A stretch of 37,610 nt of DNA from Planctomycetota bacterium (GTDB taxonomy: Bacteria > Planctomycetota > Phycisphaerae > WQYP01): positions 1-37,610 of the forward strand of contig JAJYFE010000026.1 of the NCBI GenBank assembly GCA_021785435.1. The letters run 5' to 3'. A program made the position numbers and the translations under genes. The stretch's first letter is position 1. The number at the start of each line of letters is the position of its first letter. The notes under the pieces are model-generated. The model was not told the DNA's origin. It saw only the letters and a list, made by a program, of their open reading frames with translations, and made no database searches. Below, piece after piece: positions 31,235 to 37,610 of this stretch.

Positions 31235-31646
31235 AACCTGATCCCTCACTTGGTTATTTGTAAGATGGCGGCTTGTCGCCTGTCGCCGGGGACAATAATA
31301 CCCTTACCGACGGATAGTCTCCAGCATTTCCCCTCCCCGGGGCGACGGAGGTGTGTGACACTTGGCGTGGCCACCGCGGTCCGCCACGGGTCGCCGGACA
31401 ACCCAGAGCTTCGCCTCGAACAAAAATCTTCGCACGACGCAAAGATTTTCCCGGTGCCGTGCTCCAAGCCCGGACTGGCTTCCGGAGCGACTCTTCGACC
31501 GGGACAAAGCCGACGGCTCGCCCGGGGGCGGCGGGTCTGCATTTCCGTGCGCCGCTGAGCTCGCCGGCCCAGGCCACCGAGGAATTGGCAGCACCGCACC
31601 ACAGGGCACGGTTAAGCCAAAGGTAAACCCCGATGTTCGTTGTAAT
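31235..31646. other. Gap upstream of the HTH-EIIA gene
   Basis: No recognisable gene. The open frames on both strands have unusual composition and no family signature. It includes an inverted repeat AAAATCTT (31423-31430) and AAGATTTT (31442-31449) with an 11-nt loop, not followed by a T-run. GTCGCCGGGGACAA near 31279 and CCCCGGGGCGACGG near 31336 look like pieces of the dispersed repeats. Confidence 0.5.
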
Positions 31647-31675
31647 TTGACATCTATGGATACGGTATGTAAAAT
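31647..31675 (+). promoter_or_regulatory. Near-consensus sigma70 promoter for the HTH-EIIA/hyf operon
   Basis: TTGACA (31647-31652, perfect -35), a 17-bp spacer, then TAAAAT (31670-31675, five of six). It is AT-rich compared with its surroundings. Transcription should start near 31682, leaving a leader of about 40 nt before the ATG at 31724. Confidence 0.75.
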
Positions 31676-31723
31676 GTCCAATAATTTCCAATGTGATAAA
31701 CGTTTTGCGAAGTGTCGTACCCT

Positions 31724-32512
31724 ATGCAACTGACGGTTAAGAACGTTGCCGAGCTGCTCAATACCTCGGAAAAAACGATTTATCGCTGGATCAACGAACG
31801 CAAACTGCCGGGATATCGCCTGAATGGACAATATCGGTTCAACCGGGGCGAAATTCTGGAGTGGGCCACCGCCAACCGCATCAACGCCTCGCCGCATATT
31901 TTTGAGGAGCCGGAAAGTACCGCGGAAATCCCGTACGAATTGTCCAACGCGCTGGAGCACGGCGGTATTTTTTATCGCCTGATGGCGGATAATAAGACAA
32001 ATGCCCTGCGCAACGCTGTGGCCATGCTCCGGTTGCCGGAACAGGTGGACCGCGAGTTTTTGTTGGAGGTCTTGCTGGCCCGCGAGGCCCTGGCCTCCAC
32101 CGCCGTGGGTGACGGTATCGCCATTCCTCACGTGCGAAACCCCATTGTACTGCATGTGCTCGAACCGATGATTGCCCTATTTTTCCTGGAAACACCGGTG
32201 GATTTTGGGGCCTTGGATGGGCGGCCGGTGCACGCCCTGTTTATGCTGATCAGCCCGTCCGTCAAGGCGCATCTGCACTTGTTGTCGCGTTTGGCGTTCA
32301 CGCTGTCGGATCCTGAATTCAAAACCCTTATCGTACGTCAAGGGAACCGTGATGAAATCCTAGGCAGTTGCCAACGCATCAGCGACCGCTTGCGTGCCGC
32401 CGCCGCCAAGCACGACGATCGCTCCACAGCCGCGCCGCGGGCGGCCTTCATCCCATCCACCACCGAAGTCGCTTCCCACTTCAACCCAACCCCGAAAGGG
32501 GGCCAGCGGTGA
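31724..32512 (+). CDS. HTH-domain PTS EIIA-like regulator
   Basis: A 262-residue protein. Residues 1-52 are an excisionase/MerR-like helix-turn-helix (VAELLNTSEKTIYRWINERK, then YRFNRGEILEWA). Residues about 75-225 are a fructose/mannitol-type PTS EIIA domain with the phospho-accepting H136 in GDGIAIPHVRNP. The C-terminus is a low-complexity tail. No PTS permease is near, so it likely senses phosphorylation state and binds DNA. I chose ATG 31724; a GTG at 31712 is possible. The stop codon overlaps the hyfB start (GTGA), so the regulator and hydrogenase genes are co-transcribed and translationally coupled. Confidence 0.85.
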   Translation: MQLTVKNVAELLNTSEKTIYRWINERKLPGYRLNGQYRFNRGEILEWATANRINASPHIFEEPESTAEIPYELSNALEHGGIFYRLMADNKTNALRNAVAMLRLPEQVDREFLLEVLLAREALASTAVGDGIAIPHVRNPIVLHVLEPMIALFFLETPVDFGALDGRPVHALFMLISPSVKAHLHLLSRLAFTLSDPEFKTLIVRQGNRDEILGSCQRISDRLRAAAAKHDDRSTAAPRAAFIPSTTEVASHFNPTPKGGQR

Positions 32513-34497
32513 CCTTGCTGTTAGCCGCCCTGGCGCTTTTGCTGGGAGGCGGCATGATTGTTTTGGCAACGAGCCGGCCCCACCGCGATTGCTCTTGGCT
32601 GGCCGCCGGCGTGGTGGTAGTCGCGGCCATTGTCGGCGGTATTCCCGCCGTGCAGGTGCTGGCCGGTGGAACCGTCAGCACGCTGCATTGGCCATGGGCC
32701 GTGCCCTTTGGGCAGTTCGCATTGGGCCTGGATCCGCTGTCCGCGTGGTTTCTGCTGCCGACCTTGCTGTTGTCCGCCCTGGCGGCGATTGATGGGGCGG
32801 ACTACAGAAAGTCCGGGCCGGAACCGCGTTCTCTGGGGCCGGTTTGGTTTTTCTATTGCCTGCTGGTTCTAAGCATGGTGTTGGTGGTGCTGGCGCGCAA
32901 CGCCGTCCTCTTCCTGTTCGCCTGGGAACTCATGGCGGTGGCATCCTACTTTCTGGTGACCGTGGAGCATGAACGGCCCGAGGTGCGCCAAGCCGGTTGG
33001 ATTTATCTGGCGGCCACGCAAGTGGGAACCGCCTTTCTTCTGGCGTTGTTTCTGCTCCTGGCGCGTCAGACCGGTTCGATGGATTTCACGGTCTGGGCGG
33101 CGCGGGGCATTCCCACGGGCGGATGGGCGGCGGTGTTATTCGTGCTGGCCGCCATCGGACTGGGGACCAAGGCCGGCTTTATGCCGTTGCACAGCTGGCT
33201 GCCGGAGGCACATCCCGCGGCGCCCAGCCATGTTTCCGCGCTGATGTCCGGAGTGATGATTAAAACCGGCATCTACGGTTTGCTGCGCTTCCTGACTTTC
33301 ACGCGCACGCCGCCGCTGTGGTGGGGGTGGACCTTCATCGGCATTGGAATGACCTCCGGCGTCCTGGGCGTCCTATGGGCCTTGGCCCAGCATGATCTAA
33401 AGCGTTTATTGGCGTATCACAGCATTGAAAATATCGGCATCATCGCGCTGGGCATGGGGGTCGGTATGCTCGGTTGGAGCACTGGCTCGGCCCCGCTAAT
33501 GGTGCTGGGTTTCGGCGGCGCGCTGTTGCATGTGCTGAACCACAGCCTGTTCAAAGGCCTGCTGTTTCTGGCGGCCGGCGCGGTTCTGCAACAGACCGAT
33601 GAACACGATCTGGATCATCTCGGCGGGCTGCTGCGGCGGATGCCGTGGACCGGGACGGCGTTTCTGATTGGGGCCGCGGCCATTTGCGGCCTTCCCCCGC
33701 TGAACGGTTTTATCAGTGAGTTTCTGATCTTCCTGGGCGCTCTGCGGGGCGCTGCGCTTGCCCCCGGAGCTGTGGCCGTGTCATTGCTGGCGGTCGTGGC
33801 GGGGCTGGGCTTGATCGGCGGATTGGCGGTGGCGTGTTTCACCAAGGCGTTTGGCGTGGTGTTCCTGGGTACACCGCGCAGCGAATCGGCGCGGACCGCT
33901 GCCGAAGTTGGGCCGGCGATGATTGGACCCATGCTGATTCTGGCGGCAGCCTGCATCCTGATTGGCCTGCTGGCGCCGTGGGCGGTGGGAACTTTACCCC
34001 GCGTTCTGACGAATCTGACCGGTCTGCCCACGGCGGCCATCCACGGCGGTCTGGCCGGCGCCGTCGGACCGCTCCTGGCGGTGGTCGCCGCCAGCGCGGT
34101 GCTGCTGGTGATACTGGGCCTTCTGGTTCTATGGCGGCGCCGGTTATTGTCGCGCCAGGTGATGGCGACGGGAACCACGTGGGGCTGCGGCTACGCCCAG
34201 CCAACCCCACGCATGCAATATACCGCCTCGTCATTCGCTCAGCCGCTGCTAAGCTGGACTTCCGCGGTTCTCGGGGGCAGGCGGCAGCTCACTGCGCCGA
34301 ACGGTTATTTTCCCGCCGCGGCGTCGCTGCACACCCAAACTCCCGACCCGCTCCACCCGGATTTGTACCGGCCCGCTCTGGACCGGGTTGGGGCCGGCCT
34401 GGCCCGGCAGCGCTGGCTCCAGCCAGCGGCGGTGCAGCTTTGCATTTTGTATATCGCCCTGGCCCTGTTGGCGTTGCTGATTTGGAAGTTTGGTTGA
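32509..34497 (+). CDS. hyfB: Hydrogenase-4 component B-like antiporter subunit (HyfB)
   Basis: About 662 residues, a Mrp/NuoL-type proton-translocating subunit of a group 4 [NiFe]-hydrogenase-like or related complex. Key features: FAWELMAVASYFLV with the conserved Glu of TM5, GTKAGFMPLHSWLPEAHPAA in TM7 with Lys, HDLKRLLAYHSIENIG and the LNHSLFKGLLFLAAGAV segment. The C-terminal extension has the TWGCGYAQPTPRMQYTASSF block characteristic of HyfB rather than NuoL. The GTG start overlaps the EIIA stop codon. It is followed by hyfC after 4 nt. Confidence 0.9.
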   Translation: MTLLLAALALLLGGGMIVLATSRPHRDCSWLAAGVVVVAAIVGGIPAVQVLAGGTVSTLHWPWAVPFGQFALGLDPLSAWFLLPTLLLSALAAIDGADYRKSGPEPRSLGPVWFFYCLLVLSMVLVVLARNAVLFLFAWELMAVASYFLVTVEHERPEVRQAGWIYLAATQVGTAFLLALFLLLARQTGSMDFTVWAARGIPTGGWAAVLFVLAAIGLGTKAGFMPLHSWLPEAHPAAPSHVSALMSGVMIKTGIYGLLRFLTFTRTPPLWWGWTFIGIGMTSGVLGVLWALAQHDLKRLLAYHSIENIGIIALGMGVGMLGWSTGSAPLMVLGFGGALLHVLNHSLFKGLLFLAAGAVLQQTDEHDLDHLGGLLRRMPWTGTAFLIGAAAICGLPPLNGFISEFLIFLGALRGAALAPGAVAVSLLAVVAGLGLIGGLAVACFTKAFGVVFLGTPRSESARTAAEVGPAMIGPMLILAAACILIGLLAPWAVGTLPRVLTNLTGLPTAAIHGGLAGAVGPLLAVVAASAVLLVILGLLVLWRRRLLSRQVMATGTTWGCGYAQPTPRMQYTASSFAQPLLSWTSAVLGGRRQLTAPNGYFPAAASLHTQTPDPLHPDLYRPALDRVGAGLARQRWLQPAAVQLCILYIALALLALLIWKFG

Positions 34498-34501
34498 AGC
34501 G

Positions 34502-35422
34502 ATGAAGCTCCTTACACTTATTCCCCCCGCGGCCGCCATGCTGCTGGCGCCACTTTTGTTCGGCGTCATCCATCGCACCAAGGCCTGGTTTGCCGGACGG
34601 CAGGGCCGCCCGTTGCTGCAAAGTTATTTCGATCTGTGGAAGCTGCTGCACAAAGGCGCCGTATACAGCGCCACCACCAGTTGGATTTTTCGCGCCGCCC
34701 CCATGACCGCCCTGGCGGCCCTGCTCACCGCCAGCCTTCTAATGCCCTTTGGGCACGTGGCTGCCCCGTTGGAATTCCCGGCGGACTTCCTGTTGTTCAT
34801 CGGACTGTTGGGACTGGCGCGTTTCGCCACCGTCCTGGCGGCGCTGGACACGGGCTCGAGTTTTGAAGGCATGGGTGCCAGCCGCGAAGTTTTCTTTTCC
34901 GCTTTGGCCGAGCCGGTGCTGCTCCTGGCTCTGGCCACGCTGGTGCGTCAGGCCCAGGCCGGTGGACCAGGCTCATTGGCCACCGTTTTCCAGAGGCTCA
35001 CCACACGCGTCCACTGGCTGCACGACGGGCCAATTTTAGCGCTGGTGGTCAGCGCCCTGCTGGTGGTCCTGCTGGCGGAAAATGCCCGGATACCGGTGGA
35101 TGATCCCCAGACGCACCTGGAATTAACTATGATCCATGAAGTGATGGTGCTGGATCATAGCGGGCCGGATCTGGCGTTCATCGTCTACGGTACAGCGCTG
35201 AAGCTCTGGCTGCTGGCAGCATTGGTGGTCGGGATGGTTTTGCCCCCGGTCAGTGCGATTTGGCTGAACCTGCTCCTGGCGACGGCCGGCATGGGGGTGA
35301 CGGCGGTGGCGGTGGGCGTCGTCGAATCCGTGATGGCCCGGCTGCGGCTGGCGTTGGTGCCGCAGTTGCTGGTAGGGGCCGGCGCCCTGGCCGCAGCGGC
35401 GTTTTTACTCGGCTTGGCTTGA
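34502..35422 (+). CDS. hyfC: Hydrogenase-4 component C-like membrane subunit (HyfC/NuoH family)
   Basis: A 306-residue NuoH-like subunit linking the catalytic part to the antiporter modules. It has GRPLLQSYFDLWKLLHKG after TM1 (the family's conserved R-x-G-P-x(2)-LQ...D-x(2)-KL) and the acidic loop ENARIPVDDPQTHLELTMIH that is typical of HyfC/EchB. ATG 34502 is the natural start (MKLLTLI). It lies close to hyfB; an 88-bp gap with a strong palindrome follows. Confidence 0.9.
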   Translation: MKLLTLIPPAAAMLLAPLLFGVIHRTKAWFAGRQGRPLLQSYFDLWKLLHKGAVYSATTSWIFRAAPMTALAALLTASLLMPFGHVAAPLEFPADFLLFIGLLGLARFATVLAALDTGSSFEGMGASREVFFSALAEPVLLLALATLVRQAQAGGPGSLATVFQRLTTRVHWLHDGPILALVVSALLVVLLAENARIPVDDPQTHLELTMIHEVMVLDHSGPDLAFIVYGTALKLWLLAALVVGMVLPPVSAIWLNLLLATAGMGVTAVAVGVVESVMARLRLALVPQLLVGAGALAAAAFLLGLA

Positions 35423-35456
35423 AGATGGCGGGGTGGGGCGCCATCGAAGATTCCAC

Positions 35457-35486
35457 CCCCTCTCCCGATGGCCATCGGGAGAGGGG
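35457..35486. repeat. Perfect 30-bp palindrome between hyfC and hyfE
   Basis: CCCCTCTCCCGATGG (35457-35471) followed directly by its exact reverse complement CCATCGGGAGAGGGG (35472-35486). It is GC-rich with no loop bases and no following T-run. It could form a hairpin in the mRNA between hyfC and hyfE. Arms of the form CCCTCTCCC...GGGAGAGGG are also common in bacterial dispersed repeats. Confidence 0.8.
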
Positions 35487-35510
35487 CCAGGTACGCAGGG
35501 GTGCAAGATA

Positions 35511-36149
35511 GTGCTGACCAACCTTATTCTTATTCTTGTGGTGCTCAGCAACCTGAAGCTGCTGGCGTCCAGCCGGCTCGGGGCGGCCATACGGGTCGTG
35601 GCCGCGCAGGGCGTGGCGCTGGGCCTGTTGCCGATTCTGGCCCATCGGGAGCCTCTCGCCGCCCATGCGCTCCTGTTGGCGGCCGGCACCATCACGCTGA
35701 AAGGAGTCGTCTTTCCGTGGCTGCTGCTGCGCGCGATTCGGGAAGTCCACGTGGCGCGTGAAGTCGAACCTTTCGTCGGCTATAGCGCCTCGCTGGGCGC
35801 CGGGGTGCTCATCCTGGGCATCTCTTTTTGGATGTGCACGCGGCTGCCCATGCCGGCCAGCATTGCCTCTTCCTGGCTGGCCCCGGTGGCGCTGTTTTCA
35901 ATTTTTGTGGGGTTATTTCTTATCGCCGCCCGCAAGCGCGCCATCAGCCAAGTGCTCGGGTTCCTGGTGTTGGAGAATGGCGTGTACACGTTTGGCGTGG
36001 GGGTTACTTCGCGCACGCCCCTGATTGTGGAGATCGGCGTATTGCTCGACGTATTTGTGGCGGTATTTATTATGGGGATCACCATTTTCCATATCCAACG
36101 GGAATTTGACCACACCGCCGCGGCTCCGGCGGGCGAGGGGAAGGACTGA
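35511..36149 (+). CDS. hyfE: Hydrogenase-4 component E-like subunit (HyfE/NuoK family)
   Basis: About 212 residues, polytopic, with NuoK-like segments extended at the N-terminus as in HyfE. KGVVFPWLLLRAIREVHVAREVEPF is typical HyfE, and LVLENGVYTFGVGV carries the conserved membrane Glu of NuoK/HyfE. The GTG at 35511 has AGGGG upstream. The next gene begins 1 nt after the stop codon. Confidence 0.87.
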   Translation: MLTNLILILVVLSNLKLLASSRLGAAIRVVAAQGVALGLLPILAHREPLAAHALLLAAGTITLKGVVFPWLLLRAIREVHVAREVEPFVGYSASLGAGVLILGISFWMCTRLPMPASIASSWLAPVALFSIFVGLFLIAARKRAISQVLGFLVLENGVYTFGVGVTSRTPLIVEIGVLLDVFVAVFIMGITIFHIQREFDHTAAAPAGEGKD

Positions 36150-36150
36150 C

Positions 36151-37610
36151 ATGATTTTAGTGCTGATAATTCTGCCGGCGCTGGCCGGGCTGCTCGCGTT
36201 TTTTTCGCCGCCGGCGTCCCGGGTCGGCGCTCTGGCCAAGCCGGGCCTGCGGCGCGGACTTTTGCTGGCGGTAAGTCTGGCTCACGCGGCGCTGGTGGTC
36301 GCCTGTTGGATCCGGCCACCCCGGCCGGTGCTGGGGGGATGGCTGGCGATCGATGCGCCGGGGTTGCTGTTTCTGAGTATTACCAGCGGCCTGTTTCTGA
36401 TGGTCTCGCTGCATCTCGTCGGATACCTGGGCCACGAGGCCGACCACCGGGCCACCGATGTGGAGGAAGGGTTTTTATTCAATAACGCACCTGAAGCCAT
36501 TTTCATCGGCTGCCTGCTGTTGTTTTTGGCGGCGATGACGCTGGTGACCGTCAGCCAGCATTTCGGCCTGTTGTGGGTGGCTATTGAAGCCACCACCCTG
36601 GCCAGCGCTCCGCTGATTTATTTTCACCGCCACCATCGCTCGCTGGAGGCCACCTGGAAATATCTGCTGATCTGCTCGGTGGGCATCGCCCTGGCCCTAC
36701 TGGGCAACTTTTTCCTGGCGGTAGCGGCGACGCCGCCGGCCCAGGCCGGCTGGCCCATGCTGCTTTCCGATCTGGTCACGCACGCCGGGCAACTGCAACG
36801 GCCCTGGTTAAAAGCCGCCACGCTGCTGCTCTTTGTCGGTTACGGCACCAAGATGGGCTTGGCGCCGCTGCACACTTGGCTGCCGGACGCCCATGGCGAG
36901 GCGCCATCGGCGGTTTCCGCGTTGCTTTCCGGCGCCCTGCTGAACTGCGCCTTTCTGGGCCTGGTGCGCATGCAGCAGGTTTGCGTTGCCGCCGGTTTGA
37001 CCGCGTTCAGCCAGGAAGTGTGGCTGGCCCTCGGCCTGGTTTCGCTGCTGGTGGCGGCGCTGTCCATTTTGGCCCAGACCGATTACAAACGCCTGCTGGC
37101 TTATTCGAGTGTTGAGAACATGGGTTTGCTGGCGATAGGCGTCGGGTTGGGTGGCGTCGGCATCTTTGGGGCGATGTTGCAGGCGGTAAACCATGCCCTG
37201 GTCAAAGCGATGTTGTTCCTGCTTTCAGGCAACATTCTGGCCCGCAGCCAGAGCAAAACCATCGCCGACGTCCGCGGCTTGCTGACCGCGGCCCCGGCCA
37301 CGGGATGGCTCTGGATCGTCGGTTTTTTGGCGCTTTGCGGTCTGCCACCGTTCGGAATGTTTTTAAGCGAACTGACGATTCTCAAGGCGGCGTTCACCGG
37401 CTCCCACCTCTGGGTGGCGGGGCTGGTTTTAGCGCTGCTGGCCGTGATTTTCATCCGGATGATCGGAGTGTTTCCGGCCATGGTGCAGGGCCGGCCCGAG
37501 CCGCGGTCGCTGGTTCCGCCGCCGGACCGCCTCTGGCAAATCCTGCCTCCGGCCATTCTGGGGCTGGCGGTGCTGTGGCTTGGTGTAAACATACCCGCGC
37601 CGCTGAATCA
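36151..37610 (+). CDS. hyfF: Hydrogenase-4 component F-like antiporter subunit (HyfF), partial at window end
   Basis: Open from ATG 36151 to the window edge (486 codons and two bases, no stop). NuoL/M/N-type antiporter subunit. After an N-terminal hydrophobic region it has FGLLWVAIEATTLASAPLIY with the conserved Glu, GYGTKMGLAPLHTWLPDAHG with the conserved Lys, and QTDYKRLLAYSSVENMGLLA followed by VNHALVKAMLFLLSGNI, all canonical. It is a second proton-translocating module beside HyfB. The following genes, expected to include hyfG/hyfI-like catalytic subunits, are outside the window. Confidence 0.88.
   Translation, partial: MILVLIILPALAGLLAFFSPPASRVGALAKPGLRRGLLLAVSLAHAALVVACWIRPPRPVLGGWLAIDAPGLLFLSITSGLFLMVSLHLVGYLGHEADHRATDVEEGFLFNNAPEAIFIGCLLLFLAAMTLVTVSQHFGLLWVAIEATTLASAPLIYFHRHHRSLEATWKYLLICSVGIALALLGNFFLAVAATPPAQAGWPMLLSDLVTHAGQLQRPWLKAATLLLFVGYGTKMGLAPLHTWLPDAHGEAPSAVSALLSGALLNCAFLGLVRMQQVCVAAGLTAFSQEVWLALGLVSLLVAALSILAQTDYKRLLAYSSVENMGLLAIGVGLGGVGIFGAMLQAVNHALVKAMLFLLSGNILARSQSKTIADVRGLLTAAPATGWLWIVGFLALCGLPPFGMFLSELTILKAAFTGSHLWVAGLVLALLAVIFIRMIGVFPAMVQGRPEPRSLVPPPDRLWQILPPAILGLAVLWLGVNIPAPLN

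Noticed and set aside
31423..31449. Inverted repeat AAAATCTT/AAGATTTT as a terminator
   Set aside because: The stem is A/T-only, the loop is 11 nt and there is no following T-run.
31304..32155. 283-codon open frame on the minus strand opposite the HTH-EIIA gene
   Set aside because: The plus strand has a clear promoter, HTH and EIIA active site; this frame has no motif.
1..37610. CRISPR array, tRNA or rRNA genes
   Set aside because: No regularly spaced identical repeats, no tRNA cloverleaf and no conserved rRNA segments were noticed on reading either strand.

Overview
The window is GC-rich, densely coded bacterial DNA. Several things point to a planctomycete, probably Phycisphaerae-like: a GHL6-type glycoside hydrolase, a sugar-catabolic cluster with a URO-D/MtaA-like protein and two xylose-isomerase-like TIM barrels, an excisionase-HTH/PTS-EIIA regulator, and many short dispersed palindromic repeats of the TAGCCCGG...CCGGGCTATGAA kind. 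This placement rests on gene content only; there is no rRNA or other marker.

Layout. (1) 1-4229: a repeat-rich start, a decayed MNT-type nucleotidyltransferase remnant, then a carbohydrate ABC importer (substrate-binding lipoprotein and two permeases; no ATPase gene here). (2) 4986-11311: a tight plus-strand catabolic operon with a URO-D/MtaA-like protein, a two-gene PIN toxin-antitoxin cassette, an HPS/KGPDC-family TIM barrel, a zinc alcohol dehydrogenase, a sugar-phosphate isomerase/epimerase, an SDR and a second isomerase/epimerase. The importer probably feeds this pathway. Its substrate is unknown; the pairing of a methyltransferase-like and a hexulose-phosphate-synthase-like protein is the most interesting metabolic hint. 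(3) 11450-26544: biotin-protein ligase, a small secreted protein, then a complete type II secretion operon in the order E-F-G-H-I-J-K-L-M-C(like)-D, followed by a lipoprotein. Most genes overlap by ATGA or GTGA. Several N-terminal leaders (H, I, K, C, D) are built partly from dispersed repeats that are read in frame.

(4) 30112-26529, minus strand: a GHL6-type glycoside hydrolase overlapping a 14-TM DHA2 drug/proton antiporter. (5) 30734-31234, minus strand: a zinc-ribbon/DUF6232 membrane protein interrupted by an in-frame TGA. (6) 31647 to the end: a near-consensus sigma70 promoter drives an HTH-PTS EIIA regulator that overlaps by GTGA the membrane-arm genes of a group 4 [NiFe]-hydrogenase-like complex (hyfB, hyfC, hyfE, hyfF). 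hyfF runs off the window; the catalytic subunits are expected downstream.

No tRNA, rRNA, CRISPR array, transposase or phage gene was recognised.
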